Positions 1-8,052 of a DNA stretch of 39,108 nucleotides are shown piece after piece. The DNA lies in assembly GCA_934394595.1 (NCBI GenBank), contig CAKRRX010000010.1, positions 1 through 39,108 on the forward strand, in the 5' to 3' direction. Each line of letters starts with the position of its first letter. Within the stretch, counting starts at the first letter, position 1. The notes under the pieces were generated by a model. That model did no database searches. It was not told where the DNA came from and saw nothing but the letters and a program-made list of their open reading frames with translations. The DNA is from an uncultured Blautia sp. GTDB lineage: Bacteria; Bacillota; Clostridia; Lachnospirales; Lachnospiraceae. A program made the translations under genes and the position numbers.

Positions 1-93
1 AAAAACTCATGGACTTATTCAGGTATTCATATTTAGATATAATGGATTAAACCTTTTTTACACACACTCAATGGAATAATTAATAAGCAAATC

Positions 94-139
94 TTGACAC
101 CATTTTTGCTTGCTTTTGACTCCATTTTGACACCATTTT
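94..139. repeat. Three short direct repeats in AT-rich DNA downstream of metA
   Basis: The motif TTGACACCATTTT occurs at 94-106 and 127-139, with a one-base variant (TTGACTCCATTTT) at 116-128. A second pair, CGTGAAAT, lies at 152-159 and 172-179, exactly 20 bp apart. The rest of 1-190 is AT-rich and holds no convincing gene or terminator. The function is unknown. Binding sites for a regulator of a gene left of the window are one possibility. Confidence 0.5.
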
Positions 140-190
140 CATAATAAATAGCGTGAAATTATAATAACTTACGTGAAATACGCATCTCTC

Positions 191-1132
191 TCAATCCTTG
201 GAAATGCTTGAAAAATCAGGGGTTCCGTACAGGTCGTATGGGGTTGACTGGTAGACGTAATAATTCAGCCAATTCGTATACAGGTTGTTTGCATGGGCTC
301 TCCACAAAAGCAATGGGCCATTTTCCGGGTTGTTGTCGCGGTAGTAATTTTCCGGCATTTCGATTGGAAGACCTTTTCCCAGGTCACGTTTGTACTCGCC
401 GTCAAGGGTGACACGGTCGTATTCTGGATGTCCCATAACAAAAATCTTGCGTCCGTCCTCCGCCATGGCAAGGAAAAGTCCTGCCTCATCGGACTCTGCC
501 AGAACGGTAAGCTCCTTGCAGGCATGGACGTCCTTGATGGGAACCTCTGTATGTCTGGAATGTGGTGCCAGAAAAACATCATCAAACCCTCTTACCAGCG
601 GAATCTTGCGGTTCATCACCTTATGCCAGAACAGACCGAACATCTTTTTATCCAGCATACGCTTCTTCAGGCCATAGAAGTGATAAAGCGCTGCCTGAGC
701 TGCCCAGCACAAAAAAATGGTGGAGGTCACATGTGTCTCTGACCAGTCCATGATCTGGGTGATCTCCTCCCAGTAATCCACTTCCTCGAATTCCATCTGT
801 TCCACCGGCGCTCCGGTGATGATCATACCATCAAACTTTTTGTCCTTCAATTCAGAAAAAGTCTGGTAAAACTTGTTTAAATGGCTCTTGGAAGTGTTCT
901 TTGCCTGATGGGACTCCACTGCCATGAAGCTTACATCCACCTGCAGTGGTGTATTGGAAAGGGAACGAAGGAGCTGAAGCTCTGTTTCCTCCTTTAATGG
1001 CATCAGATTCAGGATCAGAATATAGATGGGACGGATGTCCTGGTGCATCGCCCGATTCTCATCCATCACGAAAAGATTTTCTTTTTCCAGTATCTCTTTT
1101 ACCGGCAAATCACTTTGTATTTTAATTGGCAT
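191..1132 (-). CDS. metA: Homoserine O-acetyltransferase (MetA/HTS family)
   Basis: Activates the hydroxyl of L-homoserine by acylation, the first committed step of methionine synthesis, in the cytoplasm. The 313-residue length is normal for the family. The catalytic triad is visible: Cys142 in LCWAAQAAL, and His235 and Glu237 in GHPEYD. Residue 111 (GAPVEQMEF) is Glu. In characterised MetA proteins Glu at this position goes with acetyl-CoA and Gly, as in E. coli, with succinyl-CoA, so acetyl-CoA is the expected donor. An AGGAGG site lies a few bases upstream of the ATG and supports this start. It follows ligA on the same strand after about 130 bp. No SAM riboswitch or T-box was recognised in that gap, so its regulation is not evident. 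Confidence 0.95.
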   Translation of the reverse strand: MPIKIQSDLPVKEILEKENLFVMDENRAMHQDIRPIYILILNLMPLKEETELQLLRSLSNTPLQVDVSFMAVESHQAKNTSKSHLNKFYQTFSELKDKKFDGMIITGAPVEQMEFEEVDYWEEITQIMDWSETHVTSTIFLCWAAQAALYHFYGLKKRMLDKKMFGLFWHKVMNRKIPLVRGFDDVFLAPHSRHTEVPIKDVHACKELTVLAESDEAGLFLAMAEDGRKIFVMGHPEYDRVTLDGEYKRDLGKGLPIEMPENYYRDNNPENGPLLLWRAHANNLYTNWLNYYVYQSTPYDLYGTPDFSSISKD

Positions 1133-1261
1133 TTCATTTCCTCCTGTATGTCCGGCGCCTCTGCGTGTTCCGGCATTGGCGCTTTACTTGATAAGTCATA
1201 TTTTATTTACACAATTACCCAATCTGTCCTGAAAGTAATTGTTTTTTGCATTGTAATGTCT

Positions 1262-3220
1262 TTAATTTTCTCCCGCCAGTTCCAGGAAATCTTCTTCGGA
1301 TAAAATCGGGATTCCCAGCTCCTGGGCTTTTTTATTTTTGGAAGAAGAAGAGGTTTTATCATTGTTTATAAGATAATCGGTTTTCTTTGTCACAGAGCCG
1401 GTAACCTTGCCGCCACGAGCCTCGATAAAGGCTTTTGCCTCTGAGCGGTTGGAAAAATGCTCCACACTTCCGGTGATAACAAAGGTCTTTCCGGCAAATA
1501 CCTGCTCCTGAGAAGTTTCCTCATGGATCAGATGCAGATGAGACAATAGATGATCCAGTTTCTGATTGTTTTCTTCTTTTTCAAAATATTCCACAAGACT
1601 TCCTGCAATTACCGGGCCAATTCCCTCAATGGAACTGATCTCTTCCACATCCGCATGGCGCAGCCTGTCCAAGTCATCGTCAAAATATCTGCAGATCACT
1701 TTTGCATTGGCAAGGCCGATATTGGCGATTCCAAGACTGTAGACCACCTTCGCAAGAGTGGTTTCCTTTGCCCTTTCCAGACTTGCCATAAGATTGTCAA
1801 AGGACTTCTGGCCAAAGCCTTCCATCTCTACGATCTGCTCTTTATACTTTCCAATTTCAAAAATATCTCCAAAATTGTGAATAAAGCCCATGGCAATAAA
1901 CTTTTCCAAAGTGGCCTCCGAAAGGCCGTCAATGTTCATGGCGTCCCTGCTGGCAAACAGGGTAAATGCCTTGATCTTCTTGGCTGCGCAGTCTGGATTC
2001 ATACAGTAAAGAGTCTCCACATCATTGTCCTGACGGATCCTTGCCTCATGACCACATACCGGGCATTTATCCGGGATCACCAGATTTCCGCTTCTGGTAA
2101 GATTTTCTGCGATCTGGGGAATGATCATATTGGCTTTATAAACCTTGATGGTATCTCCGATTCCAAGCTGCAGCTCTTTCACAATACTGATATTATGCAC
2201 ACTGGCGCGGCTTACTGTGGTCCCCTCCAGCTCCACTGGCTCAAAAATCGCCACCGGATTGATCAGGCCTGTCCTGGAAGGGCTCCATTCCATATCCACA
2301 AGTGTGGTTTCCCGCATTTCATCTGCCCATTTAAAAGCAAAGGAATTCCTGGGGAATTTGGCAGTACTTCCAAGGGACTCCCCATAGGCGATATCATCAT
2401 ACGTGACCACCAGTCCGTCCGAAGGAAAATCGTTGTTTACGATTGCAGTGGAAAAATACTCCATAGCTTCATCCAGATTCTGTGCTGTGACAACTCTGTA
2501 TTCCACCACCTCAAAGCCCTGCTCCTTCAGCCAGATAAACTGCTTCTCCCTGGAATTTTCAAAGTCCACATCTGTAGCGCTCACCAATGCAAAGGCATAG
2601 AACCGCACGTTCCTTTTAGCTGTGGTCTCATTATTCAGCTGACGCACAGAACCGCTGCACAGGTTTCGTGGATTTTTGTACTTTGCATCTGCATCTCCGA
2701 TGGTCTCGTTGATCCGCTCAAACTCCGAATAGGTGATAATTGCCTCACCACGAAGTACCAGCTGTCCTTTATAGGGAATCCGAAGCGGAATATTTTTAAA
2801 AACCCTTGCATTGTTTGTGATCACCTCACCTACAATGCCGTTTCCTCTTGTAACTGCCTTTATCAGTTCTCCATTTTCATAAGTAAGAACAATGGTCAGA
2901 CCGTCCAGCTTCCAGGATAGCAGACTTTTGTGGCTTCCAATGAATGCACGAAGCACTTCCCTGTCCTTTGTCTTATCAAGGGACAGCATGGGGCTTGGAT
3001 GTTCTTCCTTGGGAAGCTCATTAACTGCTTCATATCCCACCCGCACAGTGGGACTATTTGTGAGAACGGTGCCGGTTTCCTTTTCCAGCTGCTCCAGCTG
3101 GTCGTACAGGCCGTCGTACTCCTGATTGCTCATGATTTCTCTGTCTTCCTGATAATACGCTTTTGACGCCTGGTTCAGGGTTTCTACCAGCTCTTTCATT
3201 CGCTGTAAGGAATTTTCCAT
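1262..3220 (-). CDS. ligA: NAD+-dependent DNA ligase
   Basis: Seals nicks in duplex DNA using NAD+, in replication and repair. Domain order is complete for 652 residues. An N-terminal Ia region (about 1-65) is followed by the adenylation domain with the AMP-accepting lysine Lys104 in WKLDG, an OB fold (about 310-380), a zinc finger with Cys386, Cys389, Cys406 and Cys411, helix-hairpin-helix repeats (about 430-560) and a C-terminal BRCT domain (about 577-650). The lysine motif reads SWKLDGLT rather than the usual EPKxDGxA, so this is a divergent LigA. Another, housekeeping copy could exist elsewhere in the genome. An AGGAGG site 6 bases before the ATG fixes the start, which lies inside the 3' end of the upstream pseudouridine synthase gene (167 bp overlap). 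Confidence 0.93.
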   Translation of the reverse strand: MENSLQRMKELVETLNQASKAYYQEDREIMSNQEYDGLYDQLEQLEKETGTVLTNSPTVRVGYEAVNELPKEEHPSPMLSLDKTKDREVLRAFIGSHKSLLSWKLDGLTIVLTYENGELIKAVTRGNGIVGEVITNNARVFKNIPLRIPYKGQLVLRGEAIITYSEFERINETIGDADAKYKNPRNLCSGSVRQLNNETTAKRNVRFYAFALVSATDVDFENSREKQFIWLKEQGFEVVEYRVVTAQNLDEAMEYFSTAIVNNDFPSDGLVVTYDDIAYGESLGSTAKFPRNSFAFKWADEMRETTLVDMEWSPSRTGLINPVAIFEPVELEGTTVSRASVHNISIVKELQLGIGDTIKVYKANMIIPQIAENLTRSGNLVIPDKCPVCGHEARIRQDNDVETLYCMNPDCAAKKIKAFTLFASRDAMNIDGLSEATLEKFIAMGFIHNFGDIFEIGKYKEQIVEMEGFGQKSFDNLMASLERAKETTLAKVVYSLGIANIGLANAKVICRYFDDDLDRLRHADVEEISSIEGIGPVIAGSLVEYFEKEENNQKLDHLLSHLHLIHEETSQEQVFAGKTFVITGSVEHFSNRSEAKAFIEARGGKVTGSVTKKTDYLINNDKTSSSSKNKKAQELGIPILSEEDFLELAGEN

Positions 3221-3968
3221 GTTGTCCTCCTGTTTTCTTCTCTGCTTCCGGAAGCTGAGAGGAATTTTTTAATTTATCTTCCAGCTGCTGCCATTCACGT
3301 GACGTAGCTTCCCTGTACTGCCCCTCTCTAAGGCCGTCCAGTGTCAGATCCATGATCCGCACACGCTTCAGTGTCAGCACTTTATAACCCAGATATTCAC
3401 ACATCCGCCGGATCTGGCGGTTCAGACCCTGGGTGAGAATGATCCGAAAGGAATTTTTTCCGGTCTTTTCCACAAAACAGGGTCTGGTCACAGTGTCCAA
3501 AATGGGAATTCCCGAGGACATTCTCCTTACAAATTCCCCATCCACAGGCCGGTTCACTGTCACCAGATATTCTTTTTCATGATAATTACCCGCACGCATG
3601 ATCCGGTTCACCAGATCTCCCTGATTGGTCAGAAGGAGCAGCCCCTCCGAGTCCTTGTCAAGGCGTCCCACAGGATAGACCCTTATGGGATAGTTCAGAT
3701 ATTCGGTTACCGTGGTCTCCTGGCGCTGCTGTTTGGTACTGCACACAACGCCTCTTGGTTTATGAAATAAAAGAAGCACTTTTTTCTGTACCTGTTCCAC
3801 TGGCTTCCCGTCAACAAAAACCACTGTTCCTACAGTGATTTTCTCTCCTGGCTGTACCTTGTGCCCTTCTGCCACAACTCTTCCTGCCTGGATCAGAGAA
3901 TCCGCTTCTCTTCTGGAACAGAAACCGGCTTCACTTAAATATTTATTGATTCTGATTTTTTCGTCCAT
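3054..3968 (-). CDS. rluF: 23S rRNA pseudouridine synthase, RluF-like
   Basis: Isomerises a uridine in 23S rRNA (U2604 in the E. coli enzyme). An S4 RNA-binding domain occupies about residues 4-50, followed by an RsuA/RluF catalytic domain with GRLDKDSEGL, where Asp104 is the catalytic residue, and NRQIRRMCEYLGY. The resemblance to RluF (AGNxHEKEYLVTV, RIM motif) is close. The ATG at 3968 was preferred to an in-frame ATG 29 codons upstream because the S4 domain starts here and a promoter lies directly before it. The C-terminal 60-70 residues are basic, low in complexity and read through the ligA start in another frame. The family normally ends near the point where this tail begins. Confidence 0.9.
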   Translation of the reverse strand: MDEKIRINKYLSEAGFCSRREADSLIQAGRVVAEGHKVQPGEKITVGTVVFVDGKPVEQVQKKVLLLFHKPRGVVCSTKQQRQETTVTEYLNYPIRVYPVGRLDKDSEGLLLLTNQGDLVNRIMRAGNYHEKEYLVTVNRPVDGEFVRRMSSGIPILDTVTRPCFVEKTGKNSFRIILTQGLNRQIRRMCEYLGYKVLTLKRVRIMDLTLDGLREGQYREATSREWQQLEDKLKNSSQLPEAEKKTGGQHGKFLTANERAGRNPEPGVKSVLSGRQRNHEQSGVRRPVRPAGAAGKGNRHRSHK

Positions 3969-3974
3969 TTTTCC

Positions 3975-4003
3975 ATTATATAGTTTTTCCCACGCAGATG
4001 CAA
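3975..4003 (-). promoter_or_regulatory. Promoter of rluF, possibly giving a leaderless mRNA
   Basis: On the minus strand TTGCAT (4003-3998) and TATAAT (3980-3975) are spaced by 17 bp. Only six bases, GGAAAA, separate the -10 box from the ATG at 3968. The predicted transcription start is therefore at or within a base or two of the A of the start codon, and no Shine-Dalgarno sequence can fit. Translation would be leaderless. Confidence 0.5.
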
Positions 4004-4105
4004 GGCAAATCATGCAGGATATCCAGCATAAAAGCAGGTTAAAAAAAGACTCCAACTGTGCTGTATTTCACCCACATTCAACTGTCTCATCATAACGTAC
4101 AAACC

Positions 4106-4139
4106 AAAAAATGCGGCCAATGTTTTAACACTGACCGCA
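4106..4139 (-). terminator. Intrinsic terminator after the NhaC-type gene
   Basis: On the minus strand a stem with TGCGG/CCGCA at its base (4139-4135 with 4116-4112), continued inward by wobble pairs, is followed by six U. It lies about 105 bp past the stop of the antiporter gene and before rluF. Confidence 0.65.
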
Positions 4140-4243
4140 CCTTTTTCATTTCCTATTTTCTTTTCCACTGACCGAAGACCTGTTCAAACACGCTCTAGGC
4201 AAAATGGGACAAGCAGACTGCAAAAACGATTTTGGGGCAGGCT

Positions 4244-5863
4244 CTACGCAGCTTTCAGATCGCAGAACTTTTTCTTAACCACAAACATCGCAGCCATCAT
4301 CAGCACTACACCTATGATCAGGCACAGCGGACTCTGGATAAACCCTGCAAAAATATAGGTAACAAAGGATACCACAGCAGCCACAATAGCATATGGCAGC
4401 TGTGTGGATACATGGTTTACATGATCACACTGGGCTCCTGCGGATGCCATAATAGTAGTATCGGAAATCGGAGAACAATGGTCACCACATACAGCGCCTG
4501 CCATACATGCGGAGATGGAGATGATCATCAGGTCTCCAGGAGTATTTTCAAATACATGTACCACAATTGGGATCAGGATTCCAAAAGTTCCCCAGGAAGT
4601 TCCTGTTGCAAATGCCAGGAAACAGGCAACCAGGAAAATAATGGCAGGAAGCATATTTACCAGGCCTTCGGCCGAGGATTTCACCATTTCTGCCACAAAT
4701 TCAGCGGCTCCAAGGCTGTCTGTCATGCTCTTTAAGGTCCATGCAAAGGTCAGGATCAGGATTGCCGGAACCATGGACTTAAAGCCTTCCGGTATACATG
4801 CCATGCAGTCACGGAAAGATAATACCCGGCGAACCATATACAAAAGGACTGTCACAACAAGGCCGAAAAAGCTTCCCAACACAAGTCCTACAGACGCATC
4901 GCTCTGAGAAAAAGCAGTTACAAAATCTGTTCCGCTGAAAAATCCACCAGTGTAGATCATACCGATGACACAGCAGATAACCAGGGAAATGATCGGAATC
5001 AGAAGATCCATCACCTTACCTCTTGGATTGGACTTCTCCTCCCCTTCAGAACCTGCATAGGGACGGGTTGCTGTAGTAAAAAGATCTCCCTTTAAGGCAT
5101 TGGACTCATGCACGCCCATAGTTCCAAATTCCACTTTCATCAGCACCATGGAAACCATCATCACAATGGTAAGAAGTGCATAATAGTTATAAGGAATAGC
5201 CCTTACAAATACGGACATTCCATCCTCACCCGGAACAAAACCGCTGACAGCTGCTGCCCAGGAAGAGATGGGCGCTATGATACATACCGGAGCTGCTGTG
5301 GCATCAATAAGATAAGCCAGTTTTGCCCTGGATACATTATGCTGATCTGTGATAGGCCGCATCACGCTGCCTACAGTCAGACAGTTAAAATAATCGTCAA
5401 TAAAGATCAGGACTCCCAGTAAAATAGTGGTAAGTTCAGCTCCCACCCTTGTCTTAATGTGCTTGCCCGCCCAGCGGCCAAATGCAGCAGATCCGCCGGC
5501 ACGGTTCATCAGGCACACCATAGCTCCCAGAATTACCAGGAACACCAGAATACCTACGTTACTAGATGAAGACAGCACGCTGATCATACCACCGGAAAAG
5601 ATCTGATTCACAGTACCTTCAAAATTGCCGCCGGAATATAAAAGTGCACCGACCAGGATTCCAAGAAATAAAGAACTGTAGACTTCCTTTGTGATCAGCG
5701 CCAGGACAATTGCTACTACAGGCGGTATCAGAGACCAGAAAGTAGCATATACTGCAGGCGCCGCTGCTTCCTCTTTTGCTGCCAGTACTGTGGCCGGACA
5801 AGCCATCAAAAACAGCACTGCCATTGCAAGAAGGGCTGTAATTTTGTTGCGATGAAACTTCAT
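4244..5863 (-). CDS. NhaC-type Na+/H+ antiporter family protein
   Basis: A polytopic inner-membrane carrier of 539 residues, of the family that exchanges Na+ (or coupled organic substrates) for H+. An N-terminal hydrophobic segment ending ATVLAA (about 8-28) resembles a cleavable signal and precedes roughly eleven to twelve membrane segments. The conserved stretch FIDDYFNCLTVGSVMRP and a later GAVCGDHCSPISDTT segment are typical of NhaC/YheL-type proteins. The substrate cannot be told from sequence: some family members are amino-acid or malate/lactate antiporters rather than pure Na+/H+ exchangers. A GGGAGGAAA site precedes the ATG. The gene stands alone between two terminators and is probably monocistronic. 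Confidence 0.85.
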   Translation of the reverse strand: MKFHRNKITALLAMAVLFLMACPATVLAAKEEAAAPAVYATFWSLIPPVVAIVLALITKEVYSSLFLGILVGALLYSGGNFEGTVNQIFSGGMISVLSSSSNVGILVFLVILGAMVCLMNRAGGSAAFGRWAGKHIKTRVGAELTTILLGVLIFIDDYFNCLTVGSVMRPITDQHNVSRAKLAYLIDATAAPVCIIAPISSWAAAVSGFVPGEDGMSVFVRAIPYNYYALLTIVMMVSMVLMKVEFGTMGVHESNALKGDLFTTATRPYAGSEGEEKSNPRGKVMDLLIPIISLVICCVIGMIYTGGFFSGTDFVTAFSQSDASVGLVLGSFFGLVVTVLLYMVRRVLSFRDCMACIPEGFKSMVPAILILTFAWTLKSMTDSLGAAEFVAEMVKSSAEGLVNMLPAIIFLVACFLAFATGTSWGTFGILIPIVVHVFENTPGDLMIISISACMAGAVCGDHCSPISDTTIMASAGAQCDHVNHVSTQLPYAIVAAVVSFVTYIFAGFIQSPLCLIIGVVLMMAAMFVVKKKFCDLKAA

Positions 5864-5893
5864 TATCGATTTCCTCCCTCATGAAAAAGGAAA

Positions 5894-5930
5894 GCCATGA
5901 ACCCTCCCAGCTATGGGATACGTTCATGGC
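5894..5930 (-). terminator. Intrinsic terminator at the end of the hydroxylase operon
   Basis: A perfect 9-bp stem GCCATGAAC/GTTCATGGC (5894-5902 and 5922-5930) encloses a smaller CCCA/TGGG hairpin. On the minus strand it is followed by TTTCCTTTTTC. It lies 9 bp past the stop of the small ORF 5940-6170 and just before the antiporter ribosome binding site. Confidence 0.65.
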
Positions 5931-5939
5931 ATTTATTCT

Positions 5940-6170
5940 TCACAGGATCCATACCTTTGATAGCGCTCCACAACTGTGACAGTCTGCCGCATATTCTCCG
6001 TCAGCCCAGAATCTCTCTCCTATGGCAGAGAAAAATCCTTCGGCAGTCTCCCCTTTCATTTCGGTCAGTGTGCCATACACCTGAAAAAGCTCTCTGGAAG
6101 CTGTTAAAAAAATCACTTTCCAGTCACTGTTCCAGACCAAAATTACTGATGAAGCCCGCGCCTCTATCAT
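5940..6170 (-). CDS. Hypothetical small protein, last candidate gene of the hydroxylase operon
   Basis: Not recognised. The 76-residue product is soluble-looking, with alternating hydrophobic stretches (VILVW, VIFLTA) and a possible metal-binding CHSCG near the C terminus. It lies 62 bp after the membrane-protein gene on the same strand and ends directly before an intrinsic terminator, which suggests it is the last gene of the operon. The start is weak: GGGAAG sits only two bases before the ATG, and a second ATG (MKGETAEG) is possible. An overlapping plus-strand ORF of similar size has lower-complexity content and was not chosen. It may not be a real gene. Confidence 0.35.
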   Translation of the reverse strand: MIEARASSVILVWNSDWKVIFLTASRELFQVYGTLTEMKGETAEGFFSAIGERFWADGEYAADCHSCGALSKVWIL

Positions 6171-6232
6171 AACTTCCCGTATTCAGTTTTATAAAAACAC
6201 TGTATCAGCTTTTTTCTGCAAATGCAAGCCTT

Positions 6233-7006
6233 TTATTCGGAATATTTAAAAATGCCGTAACCATTTACCTGGCCGATGAGATGAAAACCCTTTCCATCCA
6301 TGTAAATCTGTTTTTTTTCACTGGGAAGGGGAAAGACCAGGTAGTTACATTCCAGTTTTTTTGCATACTTTACCACTTTTTTGATCACAGGGGTTTCGGC
6401 TACCAGCTGATCATGAAGCAACCTGGCCACTTTGTTTTTTGCTCCCTGTCTGCCTCTTCCATAAGGCATTTTTACGGCAGGGTCATATATCCTCACATAA
6501 GAGGCGACCTTATCATCTGTTGCCAGATAGATTTCTTCATCCTCATCCTTCTGACTGTTTATCAGATCACAGATCTCTACGATTTCATCTGGAATTTTCT
6601 GGACATTCTGGACCTTCTGATAAAATCCGTCTCTGTCCAGCCCTTTTCCACAAAGCACCAGTAATGCTGTCACAACTGCCAGCAAAGTCCACCGTACAAG
6701 AGGCTTTTTCCCTGCTTTTTGGATCAGGCAGGTTCCTGCATATCCGATCAGAGGTGCCACAGGGACCAGCCACAATACTCTCCAGTATACCAGTCCGCCT
6801 ACACATTTTTGTATGATCCAGGCTGTAACCGGGCAGAAAAAGATTCCAAGGAAAATGATCACATAAATCAGAAAAAGCCTTACCCTTTCTTTTTTTCTGC
6901 CAAATATCAGAAAATACACAACTGCTATCAGCAGCAGATACTCATAAAATCCATTTCCCCAGTATTTCTGCCAGGCATCCAGGGATACCAATAATGCATC
7001 TTTCAT
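6233..7006 (-). CDS. Membrane protein, possibly the C-terminal half of a split GT-C/DUF6077-like protein
   Basis: The 257-residue product has about four membrane segments in its first 130 residues (including LLLIAVVYFLIFG and VYWRVLWLVPVAPLIGYAG), followed by a soluble part containing EEIYLATDDKVASYVR and a hydrophobic-polar C terminus. A good ribosome binding site (GGGAGGGA) precedes the ATG, so independent translation is possible. It lies in the same reading frame as the preceding gene 7019-8047, with only a TAG and four codons between them. Together they would form one protein of about 604 residues with the topology expected of a GT-C-type membrane glycosyltransferase. The family assignment (DUF6077-like) is from memory of similar clostridial proteins and is tentative. 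Confidence 0.6.
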   Translation of the reverse strand: MKDALLVSLDAWQKYWGNGFYEYLLLIAVVYFLIFGRKKERVRLFLIYVIIFLGIFFCPVTAWIIQKCVGGLVYWRVLWLVPVAPLIGYAGTCLIQKAGKKPLVRWTLLAVVTALLVLCGKGLDRDGFYQKVQNVQKIPDEIVEICDLINSQKDEDEEIYLATDDKVASYVRIYDPAVKMPYGRGRQGAKNKVARLLHDQLVAETPVIKKVVKYAKKLECNYLVFPLPSEKKQIYMDGKGFHLIGQVNGYGIFKYSE

Positions 7007-7018
7007 TTTGTCCCTCCC

Positions 7019-8047
7019 CTAAAATACCAGTACATATACCACACCCAATATCAGGGAAGGCAGACAGCACACAATAGCTTTTTTAAGTTTCCGGATATCT
7101 CTGAATTTTATCAGATTCAGAAGAAGAAATATCCCCATCATAAGGGGAGCCAGCATAATTCCCATAGAGGAAAGCAGACAACAGGCTCCATTGGTCAGAA
7201 ATAAAAGGCTCCAGGGATATTTCGCATTCTCCTGCATCAATATTTCCATACAAAGAAAAAATAAAAGAGGAAGAAATACTCCGGCCAGCACCGCTTTTCC
7301 CTGCCAGATCCTGCCCATGGTAAATGCCCCGAAATTATACACCGAATAACCTGATGCCCACAGGATTCCTGCACAGAGGATCATAAAGATCCCCTGTTCC
7401 TGTACTTTTTCCTTAAAAAAGCGGCAGCTGTACTGATAAAGCACCAGATAAGCCAGAAAAATAAATACCGCCGGAAAAATGGTGTGTGCCACAGTTGCCG
7501 GAGAAAGTCCTGCACATAACCGGCTGATCACAGCAAGAAAAGCAGGAAACGGGGAAAGAATATAACGGCTTGGCAGTTTTTGGTAGGGGATTCCTGTGTA
7601 AGGATTTACCGCATATACAGAGTCGGTCTCTACCGCTGTAGCTGCAGTTCCCACATAAAAAGCATCATCCTCATCCATATGTGCATAAAGCATCACGATC
7701 ACCAGCTGTACAAGAATCAAAAACGCTGCCACTATTAATTCCGGAGAGATCTGTATTTTTTGTATAAGGGGCTCTCCAGCTTTTCTTTTCCGGTAAAGAA
7801 TGTACAGACCTCTGACAGCCAGAAAAACAGATATCAGCCCATAGACAGCTGTCAGCATATGCAACGGCAATTTCATAAAAATTGCGGCAAGAGAGAGCAG
7901 CTCTGTAATGGCAAACAACAGGATATATCCTCCAAGAAGCTGCTCACACCAGTTTCTGTTTTCCCGTCGAAAATAAAAGACGCCCACACACCATGGAATA
8001 AAGAGCAGCCACACAACAGCCAGCAAGCCCCCAAAAAACAATCCCAT
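7019..8047 (-). CDS. Polytopic membrane protein, DUF6077/GT-C-like, possibly an N-terminal half
   Basis: The 342-residue product has about nine or ten membrane segments. A hydrophilic loop at about 125-155 carries MDEDDAFYVGTAA and then PYTGIPYQKLPSRYILSPF. Acidic DD/ED motifs in the first external loop are typical of GT-C glycosyltransferases, so a lipid-linked sugar transfer role is conceivable but unproven. The ATG lies 5 bp past the stop of the molybdenum hydroxylase large subunit, so it is almost certainly cotranscribed with that enzyme. It ends with an amber codon that is in frame with the next gene, and may be a truncated first half. Confidence 0.65.
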   Translation of the reverse strand: MGLFFGGLLAVVWLLFIPWCVGVFYFRRENRNWCEQLLGGYILLFAITELLSLAAIFMKLPLHMLTAVYGLISVFLAVRGLYILYRKRKAGEPLIQKIQISPELIVAAFLILVQLVIVMLYAHMDEDDAFYVGTAATAVETDSVYAVNPYTGIPYQKLPSRYILSPFPAFLAVISRLCAGLSPATVAHTIFPAVFIFLAYLVLYQYSCRFFKEKVQEQGIFMILCAGILWASGYSVYNFGAFTMGRIWQGKAVLAGVFLPLLFFLCMEILMQENAKYPWSLLFLTNGACCLLSSMGIMLAPLMMGIFLLLNLIKFRDIRKLKKAIVCCLPSLILGVVYVLVF

Positions 8048-8052
8048 ATTTT

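Noticed and set aside
94..139. CRISPR-like repeats
   Set aside because: Units are only 13 bp, spacing is irregular and partly overlapping, and no cas gene is present.
1133..1261. SAM riboswitch or T-box before metA
   Set aside because: The spacer is too short and lacks the conserved cores of either element.
1550..2920. Long plus-strand open frame opposite ligA
   Set aside because: Opposite strand of a well-supported ligase gene; no family features and no plausible ribosome binding site.
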